From: Candidatus Dormiibacterota bacterium
GTDB taxonomy: Bacteria; Chloroflexota; Dormibacteria; CF-121
DNA: 64,000 bases
NCBI GenBank assembly: GCA_035544955.1
Contig: DASZZN010000012.1
Span: 90,685-154,684, forward strand
Direction of reading: 5' to 3'
Notes under the pieces: generated by a model
Databases searched by the model: none
Seen by the model: the letters and a program-made list of their open reading frames with translations, nothing else
Told to the model about the DNA's origin: nothing
In this document: positions 54,178 through 63,902 of the stretch, piece by piece
Layout: every line of letters begins with the position of its first letter
How positions within the stretch are numbered: the first letter of the stretch is position 1
Made by a program: the position numbers and the translations under genes

Positions 54178-54182
54178 TCGAG

Positions 54183-54635
54183 ATGTCCGACTACTCCAGT
54201 CGGAGATCCATGAGATTCTCCACTCGGTCTGAATACGGAATCCGCGTGATGGTGCGCCTGGGGCGCGGCTACGGCCACGGGCCCATCTCGCTGGCGGAGC
54301 TCGCCGAGCTGGAGGGCCTCCCGCCCTCCTACCTGGAGCAGATCGCCGGCCAGCTTCGCCGCGCCGGACTCGTGACCAGCCGGATGGGCGTCAAGGGTGG
54401 CTATGCGCTTTCCCGCCGTCCCGCCACCATCTCGATGGCGGATATCGTTCGCCATCTCGAGGGATCGCTCGCCCCGGTGAGCTGCCTGTCGGAAGGTGGT
54501 GGGCCAGGCGAGTGTACGCATGCCGATACGCCCTGCTCGGCGCATGCCTTCTGGGAGCGGCTGCAGGGAACGATCACCTCGACCCTGGAGTCCGTTACCG
54601 TGGCCGACCTGATGAAGGAGGCCCAGCCGGCATGA
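54183..54635 (+). CDS. Rrf2-family iron-sulfur regulator of the SUF operon
   Basis: 150 aa. A winged helix (RFSTRSEYGIRVMVRLGRGYG, LPPSYLEQIAGQLRRAGLV, GVKGGYALSR) is followed by three cysteines (SCLSE, ECTH, PCSA) that would bind an Fe-S cluster, as in IscR/RsrR-type proteins. It likely represses or activates the operon according to cluster state. An ATG at 54210 is an alternative start. It overlaps sufS by 4 bases. Confidence 0.88.
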   Translation: MSDYSSRRSMRFSTRSEYGIRVMVRLGRGYGHGPISLAELAELEGLPPSYLEQIAGQLRRAGLVTSRMGVKGGYALSRRPATISMADIVRHLEGSLAPVSCLSEGGGPGECTHADTPCSAHAFWERLQGTITSTLESVTVADLMKEAQPA

Positions 54636-55867
54636 TCGAGGCCCGGGCGCTCAACGTCGAGAAGGTTCGCGAGGACTTTCCCATTCTGGCCCGCCGAATC
54701 CACGGCAAGCCCCTGGTCTACCTGGACAGCGCGGCCACCTCGCAGAAACCGGCCGCAGTAATCGACGCAATGGATGACTACTACCGTCGCTACAACGCCA
54801 ATCCGCATCGGGGCGTCTACACCATCAGTGAGGAGGCGACCGCGGCCTACGAGTCGGCGCGGCAACGGGTGGCGACCTTCATCAACGCCGCCTCGCCAAA
54901 GGAAGTAATCTTCACCCGCAACACGACGGAGGCGATCAACCTCGTGCGCTACAGCTGGGGCCGTGCGAATGTTCGCGCCGCCGACCGCATCCTGCTTACC
55001 GAGATGGAGCACCACAGCAACCTCGTCCCCTGGCAGCTCCTCGCCAAGGAGGTTGGGGCCACGCTCGAGTTCCTGTGCATCGACGATCAGGGGTTGCTGC
55101 AGCTCGAGGACCTGGAGCGCAAGCTCGAGGGAATCAGGCTGCTGGCGATCACGCACCAGTCCAACACGCTGGGGACGATCAATCCGATCAAGGCGATCGT
55201 CGAGGCGGCCCACCGGGCCGGCGCGCTGGTCCTGATCGACGGCGCCCAGGCGGTGCCGCACATGCCGGTCGATGTCCGGGACCTGGGCGTGGACTTCTAT
55301 GCCTTCAGCAGCCACAAGATGTGCGGGCCAACCGGGATCGGCGTCCTCTGGGCCCGCCGGGCGCTGCTCGAGGCCATGCCCCCCTTCCTCGGCGGTGGGG
55401 ACATGATCAAGCGGGTCAGCCTCAAAGAGGCCAGCTGGAACGACCTGCCGTGGAAATTCGAGGCTGGCACCCCGAGTGTTGCCGAGGGCATCGGCCTGGG
55501 GGCGGCTGTCGATTACCTCAGCGGGTTCGGGATGGACGCCGTGCGTGCCCACGAGCGAACCCTCATCGACTACGCGATGGAACGGCTGCAGGATATCCCT
55601 GGGATCACGCTTTACGGGCCGCGCGATCCCGAGCTGCATGGAGGCGCCGTCTCCTTCACGCTGTCCAACATCCACCCCCACGACCTGGCGACGCTGGTCG
55701 ACCGGGAAGGGATCGCGGTTCGGGCCGGTCACCACTGCACCCAGCCGCTGATGGACCGGCTTGGAGTGCCCGCCACCACGCGCGCGAGCTTCTACATCTA
55801 CAACCGCGCCGACGAGGTCGACCAGCTGGTCGACGGAATTCAGAAGGCGCAAAAGGTGTTCGCGTAA
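54632..55867 (+). CDS. sufS: Cysteine desulfurase SufS
   Basis: 411-aa PLP enzyme. Start FPILARRIHGKPLVYLDSAATSQKP is typical of group II desulfurases. The PLP lysine is in FSSHKMCGPTG and the active-site cysteine in GHHCTQPL. It takes sulfur from cysteine for cluster assembly and hands it to SufU next door. Confidence 0.95.
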   Translation: MIEARALNVEKVREDFPILARRIHGKPLVYLDSAATSQKPAAVIDAMDDYYRRYNANPHRGVYTISEEATAAYESARQRVATFINAASPKEVIFTRNTTEAINLVRYSWGRANVRAADRILLTEMEHHSNLVPWQLLAKEVGATLEFLCIDDQGLLQLEDLERKLEGIRLLAITHQSNTLGTINPIKAIVEAAHRAGALVLIDGAQAVPHMPVDVRDLGVDFYAFSSHKMCGPTGIGVLWARRALLEAMPPFLGGGDMIKRVSLKEASWNDLPWKFEAGTPSVAEGIGLGAAVDYLSGFGMDAVRAHERTLIDYAMERLQDIPGITLYGPRDPELHGGAVSFTLSNIHPHDLATLVDREGIAVRAGHHCTQPLMDRLGVPATTRASFYIYNRADEVDQLVDGIQKAQKVFA

Positions 55868-55871
55868 AGAT

Positions 55872-56255
55872 ATGGACGATCTCTACCGGGAGCAGATCCT
55901 CGAGCATTACAAGAACCCGCATCACTTCGGGGAGATCAAGGACGCCGACATCACCCAGGAGGGCGACAACCCGCTCTGCGGCGACGTCATCACCCTCTAC
56001 CTCAAGCTGGACGACGGCCGGGTGGGGGATGTGCGGTTTCGCGGCCGGGGTTGCGCGATCAGCCAGGCGTCTGCGTCGATGCTGACCGACATGATCGTCG
56101 GCAAGCCCGTGCAGGAGCTCAAGGCCTTCCCCACGAGGGATCTCCTCGACGAGCTGGGCATCCCGATCAGCCCGGCCCGCATGAAGTGCGCCACGCTCTC
56201 CGTCAACACGCTCCGGGTTGCGCTCAACGGCGATTCGCACGAGGAGGAGGACTGA
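55872..56255 (+). CDS. sufU: SufU sulfur-transfer / scaffold protein
   Basis: 127 aa. Zinc/cluster cysteines lie in NPLCGD, GRGCAISQAS and MKCATLSV, with the insertion between the second and third that marks SufU. It accepts sulfur from SufS. It starts 4 bases after sufS. Confidence 0.94.
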   Translation: MDDLYREQILEHYKNPHHFGEIKDADITQEGDNPLCGDVITLYLKLDDGRVGDVRFRGRGCAISQASASMLTDMIVGKPVQELKAFPTRDLLDELGIPISPARMKCATLSVNTLRVALNGDSHEEED

Positions 56256-56298
56256 ATTGGCTTTGAATACGGAATCCACGGGTAGACTGACAATTGGG

Positions 56299-57090
56299 AT
56301 GGCTGATTTCGAGATCAAGGACCTTCGGGTCAGCGTCGAGGGTCGCGAGATCCTCAAAGGCGTGTCGCTCTCGGTCAACAAGGGCGAGGTGCACGCCGTG
56401 ATGGGCCCGAACGGCTCGGGCAAGAGCACGCTATCGCACACCCTGATGGGGCACCCGAACTACAAAGTCATCAGCGGCGAGGTGCTGTTCAAAGGCAAGA
56501 ACATCCTGACGCTGCAGCCCGAGGAACGGGCAAAGCTCGGCATGTTCCTCGCCCTGCAGTACCCGGTGGTCGTCCCCGGGATCACGATGACGAACTTCCT
56601 GCGGACGGCGATCAATGCGAAGCGCGGTTACGACGGCAAGGACAAATCCAAGGCGATCAACGTCAAGGAGTTTCGCGCGCTGCTCAAGGACGAGATGTCT
56701 GTGCTGCGCATGGACGACTCCTTCCTCTCTCGCTACGTTAATGAGGGATTCTCAGGCGGCGAGAAGAAGCGCGCCGAGATCCTGCAGATGGCGGTGCTGA
56801 AGCCGGAGATCGCGATCCTCGATGAGACCGACTCCGGACTCGACATCGACTCCATCAAGTTCGTGAGCGACGCCGTCAACCGCATGCGCGGTCCCGAGCT
56901 GGGCGTGCTGATCATCACCCACTACACTCGCGTTCTCAAGTTCATCAAGCCGGACTACGTCCACGTGCTCGTGAATGGTGAATTCGTCCGCTCCGGTGGC
57001 CCGGAGCTGGCCGACTGGTTGGAGGCTAAAGGCTATTCGGAGTGGGTCAAGGAGCCGGCAAAGGCGCCTGCGACCCTGGAGGCAAAGTAA
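56299..57090 (+). CDS. sufC: SUF complex ATPase SufC
   Basis: 263 aa from [15 protein letters not shown]. Walker [10 protein letters not shown], signature [13 protein letters not shown], Walker [13 protein letters not shown]. It drives the SufBCD scaffold. An in-frame TTG at 56257 has a strong GAGGAGG six bases upstream and would add 14 residues; the ATG at 56299 gives the usual family start. It overlaps sufB by 1 base. Confidence 0.94.
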   Translation: MADFEIKDLRVSVEGREILKGVSLSVNKGEVHAVMGPNGSGKSTLSHTLMGHPNYKVISGEVLFKGKNILTLQPEERAKLGMFLALQYPVVVPGITMTNFLRTAINAKRGYDGKDKSKAINVKEFRALLKDEMSVLRMDDSFLSRYVNEGFSGGEKKRAEILQMAVLKPEIAILDETDSGLDIDSIKFVSDAVNRMRGPELGVLIITHYTRVLKFIKPDYVHVLVNGEFVRSGGPELADWLEAKGYSEWVKEPAKAPATLEAK

Positions 57091-58502
57091 TGGCAACCGT
57101 CATCCCGCGGATCGATGTCGGTGACAACTACAAGGAAAAGTACGGCTTCTTCGACCCGGAGAAGTTCGTCTTCAAGGCCAAGCGGGGCCTGAGCCCCGAG
57201 GTGGTTAAAGAGATCTCCTGGATGAAGAACGAACCCGAGTGGATGACGACCTTCCGGCTGCGTGCGCTCAAGATCTGGGACAAGAAGGAAATGCCCACCT
57301 GGGGCGCCGACCTATCGATGATCGACTTCCAGAACATCTACTACTACCTGAAGTCGACCGAGAAGCAGGGCAAGACCTGGGAGGACGTGCCGGCCGACAT
57401 CAAGAACACCTTCGACCGCCTCGGGGTACCCCAGGCGGAGCGCAAGTTTCTCGCCGGCGTGGCGGCGCAGTACGAGTCGGAAGTCGTCTATCACTCGCTC
57501 CACAAGGAGCTCGAGGCGAAGGGCGTCATCTTCACCGACACTGACAGCGCGCTGCGCGACTATCCCGACCTCTTCAAGCAGTACTTCGGGACGATCATCC
57601 CGCCTGGTGACAACAAGATGGCGGCGCTGAACAGCGCCGTCTGGTCCGGCGGATCGTTCATCTACGTGCCCAAGGGCGTCAAGGTCGAAATCCCGCTGCA
57701 GGCCTACTTCAGGATCAACGCCGAAAACATGGGCCAGTTCGAGCGGACCCTGATCATCTGCGACGAGGACAGCTTCGTCCACTACATCGAAGGATGCACG
57801 GCGCCCATCTACACCACCGACTCGCTGCACTCCGCCGTGGTCGAGATCATCGTCAAGCGGGGTGCCCGCTGCCGCTACACCACCGTCCAGAACTGGTCGA
57901 CCAACGTCTACAACCTGGTCACCAAGCGCGCGGTCGCCTACGGCGACGCGACCATGGAATGGGTCGACGGCAACCTGGGCTCGCAGATCACGATGAAGTA
58001 CCCCTCCATCTACCTGATGGAGCCGGGCGCGAAGGGCGATGTGCTCAGCGTCGCCTTCGCCGGCAAGGGCCAGCACCAGGATGCCGGTGGCAAGGCCGTC
58101 CACGTGGCGCCCAACACGAGCTCGAACATCGTCTCGAAGTCGATCTCGAAGAACGGCGGCCGGACGTCCTACCGCGGGCTCGTGAAGGTCTACCCCGGCG
58201 CCAAGAATTCGAAGTCCTTCGTTCGCTGCGACGCGCTGCTGCTCGACGACGAGTCGCGGTCGGATACCTATCCGACGACCGAGGTCGACGAGCCCCAGGT
58301 CCGGATCGGCCACGAGGCGACCGTCAGCAAAGTCTCCGACGAGCAGCTCTTCTACCTGCAGAGCCGCGGGATCACCAAGGCCGAGGCGGAGACGATGATC
58401 GTCAACGGCTTCATCGAGCCGTTCACCAAGGAACTCCCCATCGAGTATGCCGTCGAGCTGAATCGCCTGATCCAGCTCGAGATGATCGGCTCGGTCGGTT
58501 AG
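57090..58502 (+). CDS. sufB: SUF scaffold protein SufB
   Basis: 470 aa, the most conserved SUF component: [61 protein letters not shown] with a conserved Cys, and [12 protein letters not shown]. It forms the nascent cluster with SufC and SufD. The start overlaps the sufC stop (TAATG). Confidence 0.96.
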   Translation: MATVIPRIDVGDNYKEKYGFFDPEKFVFKAKRGLSPEVVKEISWMKNEPEWMTTFRLRALKIWDKKEMPTWGADLSMIDFQNIYYYLKSTEKQGKTWEDVPADIKNTFDRLGVPQAERKFLAGVAAQYESEVVYHSLHKELEAKGVIFTDTDSALRDYPDLFKQYFGTIIPPGDNKMAALNSAVWSGGSFIYVPKGVKVEIPLQAYFRINAENMGQFERTLIICDEDSFVHYIEGCTAPIYTTDSLHSAVVEIIVKRGARCRYTTVQNWSTNVYNLVTKRAVAYGDATMEWVDGNLGSQITMKYPSIYLMEPGAKGDVLSVAFAGKGQHQDAGGKAVHVAPNTSSNIVSKSISKNGGRTSYRGLVKVYPGAKNSKSFVRCDALLLDDESRSDTYPTTEVDEPQVRIGHEATVSKVSDEQLFYLQSRGITKAEAETMIVNGFIEPFTKELPIEYAVELNRLIQLEMIGSVG

Positions 58503-59776
58503 TGGCCTTTTCGAAGATTGCGGTTGAAGAGCTCAGCGCTCTTCACCGTGAACCAGACTGGCTGCGCGCCCGCCGGCTGCATTCCTTCGGGATCTACGAG
58601 GGGCTGGCGGTGCCCGACACCAAGCGCCAGGAGGATTGGCGGCAGGTCGATCTGAAAGGTCTCGACCTGGACGCCTACGCGCCCTTCCAGCAGCCCAACG
58701 GGACGGCGCCGGCTAGCGCGATCGAGAACGTTGGAGCGACGCTTCGGCAGCGGGGAACCTCGCCGGCGGTCGTGTCGCTCTCGCCGGAGCTCGCTCGACA
58801 GGGTGTGATCCTTATGCCGCTCGCCGAGGCCGCACGCGTCCATCCCGAGCTGGTGCAGCGCTACCTCTTCACCGGGGTCAAGCCCGAGCGGGACAAGTTC
58901 TCCGCACTGCATGCCGCGCTGTTCAGCGGCGGGAGCTTCCTCTACGTCCCCGACGGCGTGACGATCGACGACCCGCTCGTCAGCCAGTTCTGGTCGGCGG
59001 GCTCAGGCGCAGCCGTCTTGCCCCACTCGCTGGTCGTCGCCGGAAAAGGCTCGCGCTTTCAGTACGTCGACGAGTTCCTGAGCGCGGATCGCCAGGAAAC
59101 GGCGCTCGCCAGCGGGTCCGTCGAGATCTTCCTCGAGGAGGGCGCGGATGTCGGGTATGTCGCGTTGCAGCACTGGAGCGTCAAGACCTGGCAGTTCGCC
59201 AATCAACGCTTCCAGCTCGGCCGCGACTCCCATTTGAAAGTGGTGGACGTCGCGCTCGGCGGTCAGATGGCGCGGATGCGGGTCGAGGCCATTCTGGAAG
59301 GGCCCGGCTCGAGCGCCGATATGAAGGGCCTCTTCTTTGGCACCGGTGACCAGGTGTTTGATTTTCGGACGCTGCAGGATCACGTCGGACCGCACACCAC
59401 CTCGGACCTGCTGTTCAAGGGGGCGCTGCGCGATCGGGCGAGGAGTACGTATGTCGGGGTGGTTCGCGTCGAGCCGGAGGCGCGGGGCAGCTCCTCCAAC
59501 CAGGCCAACCGCAACCTGCTGCTCTCCGAGAAGGCGAAGGCGACCTCGGAGCCCATTCTCGAGATCCTGAACAACGACATCCTGCGCTGCAGCCATGGCG
59601 CGACCGTGGGGCCGGTCGACCCGGAGCACCTCTTCTATCTCGAGAGTCGGGGCATCCCGCACCCCATCGCCGAGCGGATGCTGGTGCAGGGGTTCCTCGG
59701 CGAGGTCCTCGATCGACTTCCGGTCGCCCAGGTTCGCGAGGCGGTCGAGCAGGAACTGGCCGCTCGGATCGAATAG
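58502..59776 (+). CDS. sufD: SUF scaffold protein SufD
   Basis: 424 aa from GTG 58502, which overlaps the sufB stop by 1 base. It has SLYVP-like GGSFLYVPDGVTIDDPL and the C-terminal CSHGATVGPVDPEHLFYLESRGI, matching SufD. It heterodimerises with SufB. Confidence 0.94.
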   Translation: MAFSKIAVEELSALHREPDWLRARRLHSFGIYEGLAVPDTKRQEDWRQVDLKGLDLDAYAPFQQPNGTAPASAIENVGATLRQRGTSPAVVSLSPELARQGVILMPLAEAARVHPELVQRYLFTGVKPERDKFSALHAALFSGGSFLYVPDGVTIDDPLVSQFWSAGSGAAVLPHSLVVAGKGSRFQYVDEFLSADRQETALASGSVEIFLEEGADVGYVALQHWSVKTWQFANQRFQLGRDSHLKVVDVALGGQMARMRVEAILEGPGSSADMKGLFFGTGDQVFDFRTLQDHVGPHTTSDLLFKGALRDRARSTYVGVVRVEPEARGSSSNQANRNLLLSEKAKATSEPILEILNNDILRCSHGATVGPVDPEHLFYLESRGIPHPIAERMLVQGFLGEVLDRLPVAQVREAVEQELAARIE

Positions 59777-59777
59777 C

Positions 59778-60092
59778 GTGGCCCGGCAGCGGGTCGCCTC
59801 CACCGGCGAGCTGCCGAAGGAGTCGATGATGCGCGTCGAGGTCGAGGGCGAACCGATCTGCCTCATCCACGCCGAAGACGACAACTTCTATGCGATCGGG
59901 GACACCTGCACCCACGAGGAGTATTCGCTCTGTGAGGGGGAGCTCTGGGAGATGTCGGTCGAATGCCCGCGACACGGCTCGCGCTTCGACGTCCGTACCG
60001 GCCAGGTCACGGGCCTCCCAGCGGTCATCCCGGCGAAGACCTACCCGGTAACGATCCAGAACGGGGATGTCTACGTCGAGGTCGAGGACTAA
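59778..60092 (+). CDS. Rieske-type ferredoxin
   Basis: 104 aa with cluster ligands in GDTCTHEEYSLCEG and VECPRHGSRFD (C-x-H and C-x-x-H). It resembles the small Rieske subunits and NirD-like proteins placed at the end of SUF operons. It probably gives or takes electrons for cluster assembly. GTG start directly after sufD. Confidence 0.92.
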   Translation: MARQRVASTGELPKESMMRVEVEGEPICLIHAEDDNFYAIGDTCTHEEYSLCEGELWEMSVECPRHGSRFDVRTGQVTGLPAVIPAKTYPVTIQNGDVYVEVED

Positions 60093-60102
60093 GATCAGAG
60101 CT

Positions 60103-60441
60103 ATGGCGGACACCATGGAAACGACCCAGGCGCCGGCGTCGGGCGATCTTCGCCAGCAGATCGACGCCCAACTCGCCACTTGTCGCGATCCTGAGATCGG
60201 GCTCGACATCATGTCGCTGGGGCTGGTCTACGACGTGGGCATCGATGAGGGGAACGTGCTGATCAAGATGACGCTGACCGCGATCGGCTGCCCCTGGGCC
60301 CAGGACCTCTTCGACGAGGTCAAAACGAAGGTCGAAGAAGTCCCGGGTGTCAACGCGTGTACGGTCGAACTCGTCTACTCACCGCCCTGGAGCGCCGACA
60401 TGATGAGCGACGACGCCAAGATGGAGCTCGGCTTCCTCTAA
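60103..60441 (+). CDS. sufT: SufT / MIP18-family (DUF59) protein
   Basis: 112 aa. DUF59 pattern CRDPEIGLDIMSLGLVYDV and LTAIGCPWAQDLFDEV. SufT proteins help mature Fe-S targets. Last gene of the SUF run; its end abuts a convergent small membrane protein gene. Confidence 0.92.
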   Translation: MADTMETTQAPASGDLRQQIDAQLATCRDPEIGLDIMSLGLVYDVGIDEGNVLIKMTLTAIGCPWAQDLFDEVKTKVEEVPGVNACTVELVYSPPWSADMMSDDAKMELGFL

Positions 60442-60442
60442 C

Positions 60443-60583
60443 TCAGAAAAGCAGCGACGCGACCCAGAAGGCGAGGCCGCCCGGCAGCAAGCCGAACGGT
60501 GCCTTGAACTTCATCCGGCCCGCGATCGCATCGAGGATGAAGCAGATCAGGGCGGCGATCAGCAGGATTTTGGATAGCGACAT
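60443..60583 (-). CDS. 46-aa membrane protein
   Basis: Short gene starting MSLSKILLIAALICFILDAI. It has two hydrophobic segments (residues 5-19 and 31-45) joined by GRMKFKAPFGLLPGG. AGGAGGT lies five bases before the ATG, a strong ribosome-binding site that supports it as real. Function unknown. Confidence 0.7.
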   Translation of the reverse strand: MSLSKILLIAALICFILDAIAGRMKFKAPFGLLPGGLAFWVASLLF

Positions 60584-60750
60584 GTCTGACCTCCTAAATT
60601 AAGATGTTGCCTTCCTGCAAATCGCAATCCGGCTCGTATTTCCTGCGTATTCGAAGTCACCGTCACTGTCAGTAGCTGTGGCAGCGGTGCCATGGCCCTG
60701 TTACCCCCGCGCAGTCTGGTTCGTAAGGCACGCTCCGTAGCATCGGGCGC

Positions 60751-60773
60751 AGTTCGCCGAATTCGAACGAACT
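60751..60773. promoter_or_regulatory. Inverted repeat upstream of the CpaF-like gene
   Basis: AGTTCG (60751-60756) and CGAACT (60768-60773) form perfect 6-bp arms around AATT, 16 bases before the start codon. The size and symmetry suit a dimeric regulator. It is oriented opposite to the GAAC-N4-GTTC LexA box, so it is probably a different site. Confidence 0.35.
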
Positions 60774-60788
60774 GGGGGTAAGGACCGC

Positions 60789-62456
60789 TTGTCGCTGCTC
60801 GAACGTATTCAAAAGTCCCAGGGCGAGCCCGGATCCCCCACACCCCCGAAACCACCCGCCAGGGCCGTCCAGCCCCCCGCCGCGCCTCCCCAGCCCCCGC
60901 CCGCTCCGAGGAGCGCACCGGTCGCGCCCCCGGCCCGTCCCGCTCCTCCGGTCGCGCGCCCGGCCCAGCCGGTGCCCCCGGCTCAGCCGCGACCGGTCGC
61001 CCCGACCCCACGTCCCGTTGCCACACCCACGCCTGCTCCGGCCCCCACCCTGGCCCAGCGGGTCGCGGCGGCCAAGCCCGCCACCGGCTCGATCGAGGCG
61101 GCGGTGGCGATGCCCGCCAACGCCAACCTCAACGACCTGCCCGAGGCCGAGCGGCTTCACCGGATCAAGGCCGCCGTCCACGACCGGATCATCGGCGAGC
61201 TGGGCGAGCGCGCCAATGAGCTCGACAAAGAAGCGATCAGCCAGCGGGCAACCGAGGTCCTCGACGCCTACCTGAGCGCCCGCCGGGTCACCCTCACCAC
61301 TCAGACTCGTGCGCAGCTGTTGGGAGCGCTACTGGCCGATATCCTCGGCTTCGGTCCGCTCGACATCTTGCTCGCCGACGAGACGATCTCCGACATCATG
61401 GTCAACGGCCCCTTCAAGGTCTATATCGAGCGCGGCAACAAGATGCAGCGCGCGGCCATCAAGTTCGACAGCGACGCCCACCTGATGCAGATCATCTCGC
61501 GCATCGTCACCGGCGTCGGCCGCCGCGTCGACGAAAGCTCGCCGATGGTTGATGCTCGCCTTCCCGACGGTTCCCGCGTCAACGTCATCATCCCCCCGCT
61601 GGCCGTGAAGGGCGCGTCGATGACCATCCGCAAGATGCGAAAGGACCCACTCCAGATCGAGGATTTGATCCGGAACAACACGTTGACGCAGGAGATGGCG
61701 ACCTTCCTCAAGGCTTGCGTCAATGCCCGCATGAACATCATCGTGGCCGGCGGTGGCTCCTCAGGAAAGACCACTACGCTCAACGTGCTCTCCGGCTTCA
61801 TCCCAAGCGACGAACGCATCATCACCGTCGAGGATGCCGCGGAGTTGCAGCTGCGCCAGATTCACGTCATCAACCTCGAGTCGCGGCCGACCAACGTGGA
61901 AGGTAAAGGTGGGGTCAGCATCCGCGACCTCGTCATCAACACCCTCCGAATGCGGCCCGACCGGATCGTCGTCGGCGAGGTTCGTAGCGGCGAGGCGCTG
62001 GACATGCTCCAGGCCATGAACACCGGCCATGATGGCTCGTTGACTACAGTCCACTCGAACACGCCTCGAGACACGATCTCTCGACTCGAGACGCTGGTAT
62101 TGATGGCTGGCATGGAACTCCCCTCCCGCGCCATCCGGGAACAGATCGCCTCGGCAATCAACATCATCATTCAGCAGAACCGATTGCGGGACGGCTCGCG
62201 CAAGATCACCTACATTTCGGAGGTGACGGGGATCGAGGGAGACCAGATCTCCCTCCAGGACATCTTCGTCTACAAACAATCCGGATACGAGAACGGGAAG
62301 GTCACTGGGATGCTGACCGCCACCGGGGCCATCCCGAAGATGATGGAAACGCTCGAGTCGACCGGCAACGCCGTGCCCCTCAGCTTTTTCGATCCGCACC
62401 CCGACAGCGGCTTCGTCCGCCCGAAGCGGCTCCACGTCGTCCACAACGCGGCCTAA
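60789..62456 (+). CDS. CpaF/TadA-type secretion ATPase
   Basis: 555 aa. A 100-residue Pro/Ala-rich N-terminus is unusual in length. The T2SS/T4SS E ATPase core follows: FGPLDILLADETISDIMVNG, Walker A VAGGGSSGKTT, the Asp box IITVEDAAELQL, and the Walker B/His box RMRPDRIVVGEVRSGEALDMLQAMNTGHDGS (quoted in parts). It powers a Flp/Tad pilus or similar machine. The TTG start has GGGGTAAGGA upstream. No other tad gene is in the window. Confidence 0.88.
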   Translation: MSLLERIQKSQGEPGSPTPPKPPARAVQPPAAPPQPPPAPRSAPVAPPARPAPPVARPAQPVPPAQPRPVAPTPRPVATPTPAPAPTLAQRVAAAKPATGSIEAAVAMPANANLNDLPEAERLHRIKAAVHDRIIGELGERANELDKEAISQRATEVLDAYLSARRVTLTTQTRAQLLGALLADILGFGPLDILLADETISDIMVNGPFKVYIERGNKMQRAAIKFDSDAHLMQIISRIVTGVGRRVDESSPMVDARLPDGSRVNVIIPPLAVKGASMTIRKMRKDPLQIEDLIRNNTLTQEMATFLKACVNARMNIIVAGGGSSGKTTTLNVLSGFIPSDERIITVEDAAELQLRQIHVINLESRPTNVEGKGGVSIRDLVINTLRMRPDRIVVGEVRSGEALDMLQAMNTGHDGSLTTVHSNTPRDTISRLETLVLMAGMELPSRAIREQIASAINIIIQQNRLRDGSRKITYISEVTGIEGDQISLQDIFVYKQSGYENGKVTGMLTATGAIPKMMETLESTGNAVPLSFFDPHPDSGFVRPKRLHVVHNAA

Positions 62457-62542
62457 ACCCGCCACTTGTGACGTGCGGCATAGCGGAAATCCGCGGCGCG
62501 CCTCAAGCTGGGCTCCGTCAGAGTTAGTTGGAGGACCGGATC

Positions 62543-62719
62543 ATGGGTAATTTGCTTTCGATGGGCGAGATCCTCTTTCGCTGGTATGGGTTCTCGGACT
62601 TGCTGGACGCGCTTCGCCTCGACTCCCTGCGCGTTCGCTTTAGCCCGCTATCGCGGCGCCCGCTTTCCGGCCGCGAATTTCAAACGCCTCGACGGGCCGC
62701 GCCAGTCCTCGGAGCTTGA
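62543..62719 (+). CDS. Possible small protein after cpaF
   Basis: 58-aa frame (MGNLLSMGEILFRWYGF...) with GGAGGA seven bases before its ATG. Its last 26 codons overlap the cyclase gene on the other strand. The good ribosome-binding site argues for it and the Arg-rich end against. Confidence 0.3.
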   Translation: MGNLLSMGEILFRWYGFSDLLDALRLDSLRVRFSPLSRRPLSGREFQTPRRAAPVLGA

Positions 62720-63902
62720 CGAGGCCTCGCGGGACAGCCTCAACGTGGTCCTGGACCAGCGCATAGGTGGTTGCCCCCGACAGGATTCCGCCGGGCGGGG
62801 CTTCCACCTGCAAGCGTGACGCAACGTTTACTGGGGATCCTAGGGCTGTGTAGATGCGCAGCCCCTGGCTCCCAAAAACGCCGAGTGTGCAGTAGCCGGT
62901 GTTTACGCCGATGCGTAGACGTGGTTCGACCGAGATCCCGCGCGCGCGCCACGATGGGGCGAGGGCGATGATCGCTTCTTGCATCGCCAGGGCGCAGTCG
63001 ACCGCAGCTCGAGCGTGCGCCCGTTCCGGAAGTGGCTTCGGGGCTCCGAAGATAACGAGGATGCCGTCCCCGAGAAAGCTGTTGACCGCGCCGCCGTGAA
63101 CACCAGCGACAGCGGCCATCTCAGTGAGGCACTGATTGAGTGCGGGCGACAGGTCCTCGGGTTCGAGCCGATCAGCAAGATCGGTGAATCCGACGAGGTC
63201 GCCGAACAAGACGGAAACCTTTCGTCGCTCGAAGGTGTCAGGCCGATCCACCTCGCCTCGAAGCACCTGGTCGGCATGTCCCGGAAGTACGCGTGTGTCG
63301 CCCGTCTGCAGTAGGACCTGGTTGACAAGGGTCATGGAGTTGGCCACGGTGGCCATCGCGAGACTCCACAGCAGGACGTCAACCGCCGAGAACGGCTTGT
63401 TGAAGAAAGCGGCCGCCACTCCCTGAAGGCCAAGGAAACCCGCGACAAAAAGCGCGGTTGAATAGATCGCGCCCAGGGCTCCGTCCACCGCCACCGCTTC
63501 GATCAGGATCGTCGCGTAAAAGGCATACAGAGCCGCCGGCGGAGCTCCCGAAAAGACGAGCAGCAGCGCGAAGTAGGACGCGACATCAATCAGGGTGACC
63601 GCCCGCATCACCCAGGGAATGGCGTCGTTATTCAGGCGCGTAAGCGCGACCGATGCCGGTCCGTTATACGCGGCGACCCAGAGCAGCAGAAGCGCTAGGA
63701 GGGCGGGGTTCTTTGGCGGCTGGAGGAGGCCGACAAGAGCAATCACGGCAAAGCCCGCAGCCCAGCGGAAGAGGGCAAAGATCTTTCCCAGGTAGCGAAT
63801 CTGCGGAACCGTCAGCCGGCTCGAGCTCGACGGCAACATCAGGCGGATGAGCTCGGCCGCCCCTATACCGCTTGCGCGCCGCTCTGTTGACACGGCCCCC
63901 AC
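62640..63902 (-). CDS. Membrane class III adenylate/guanylate cyclase
   Basis: 420 aa. About six hydrophobic helices (45-200) lead into a class III cyclase domain. Metal-binding aspartates are in VLFGDLVGFT and FLGDGILVIFG. The transition-state Asn/Arg pair is in SPVNVASRL. ATP versus GTP specificity is not certain. The N-terminal membrane domain may sense a signal. It is the last complete gene of the window. Confidence 0.88.
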   Translation of the reverse strand: MGAVSTERRASGIGAAELIRLMLPSSSSRLTVPQIRYLGKIFALFRWAAGFAVIALVGLLQPPKNPALLALLLLWVAAYNGPASVALTRLNNDAIPWVMRAVTLIDVASYFALLLVFSGAPPAALYAFYATILIEAVAVDGALGAIYSTALFVAGFLGLQGVAAAFFNKPFSAVDVLLWSLAMATVANSMTLVNQVLLQTGDTRVLPGHADQVLRGEVDRPDTFERRKVSVLFGDLVGFTDLADRLEPEDLSPALNQCLTEMAAVAGVHGGAVNSFLGDGILVIFGAPKPLPERAHARAAVDCALAMQEAIIALAPSWRARGISVEPRLRIGVNTGYCTLGVFGSQGLRIYTALGSPVNVASRLQVEAPPGGILSGATTYALVQDHVEAVPRGLVKLRGLARPVEAFEIRGRKAGAAIAG

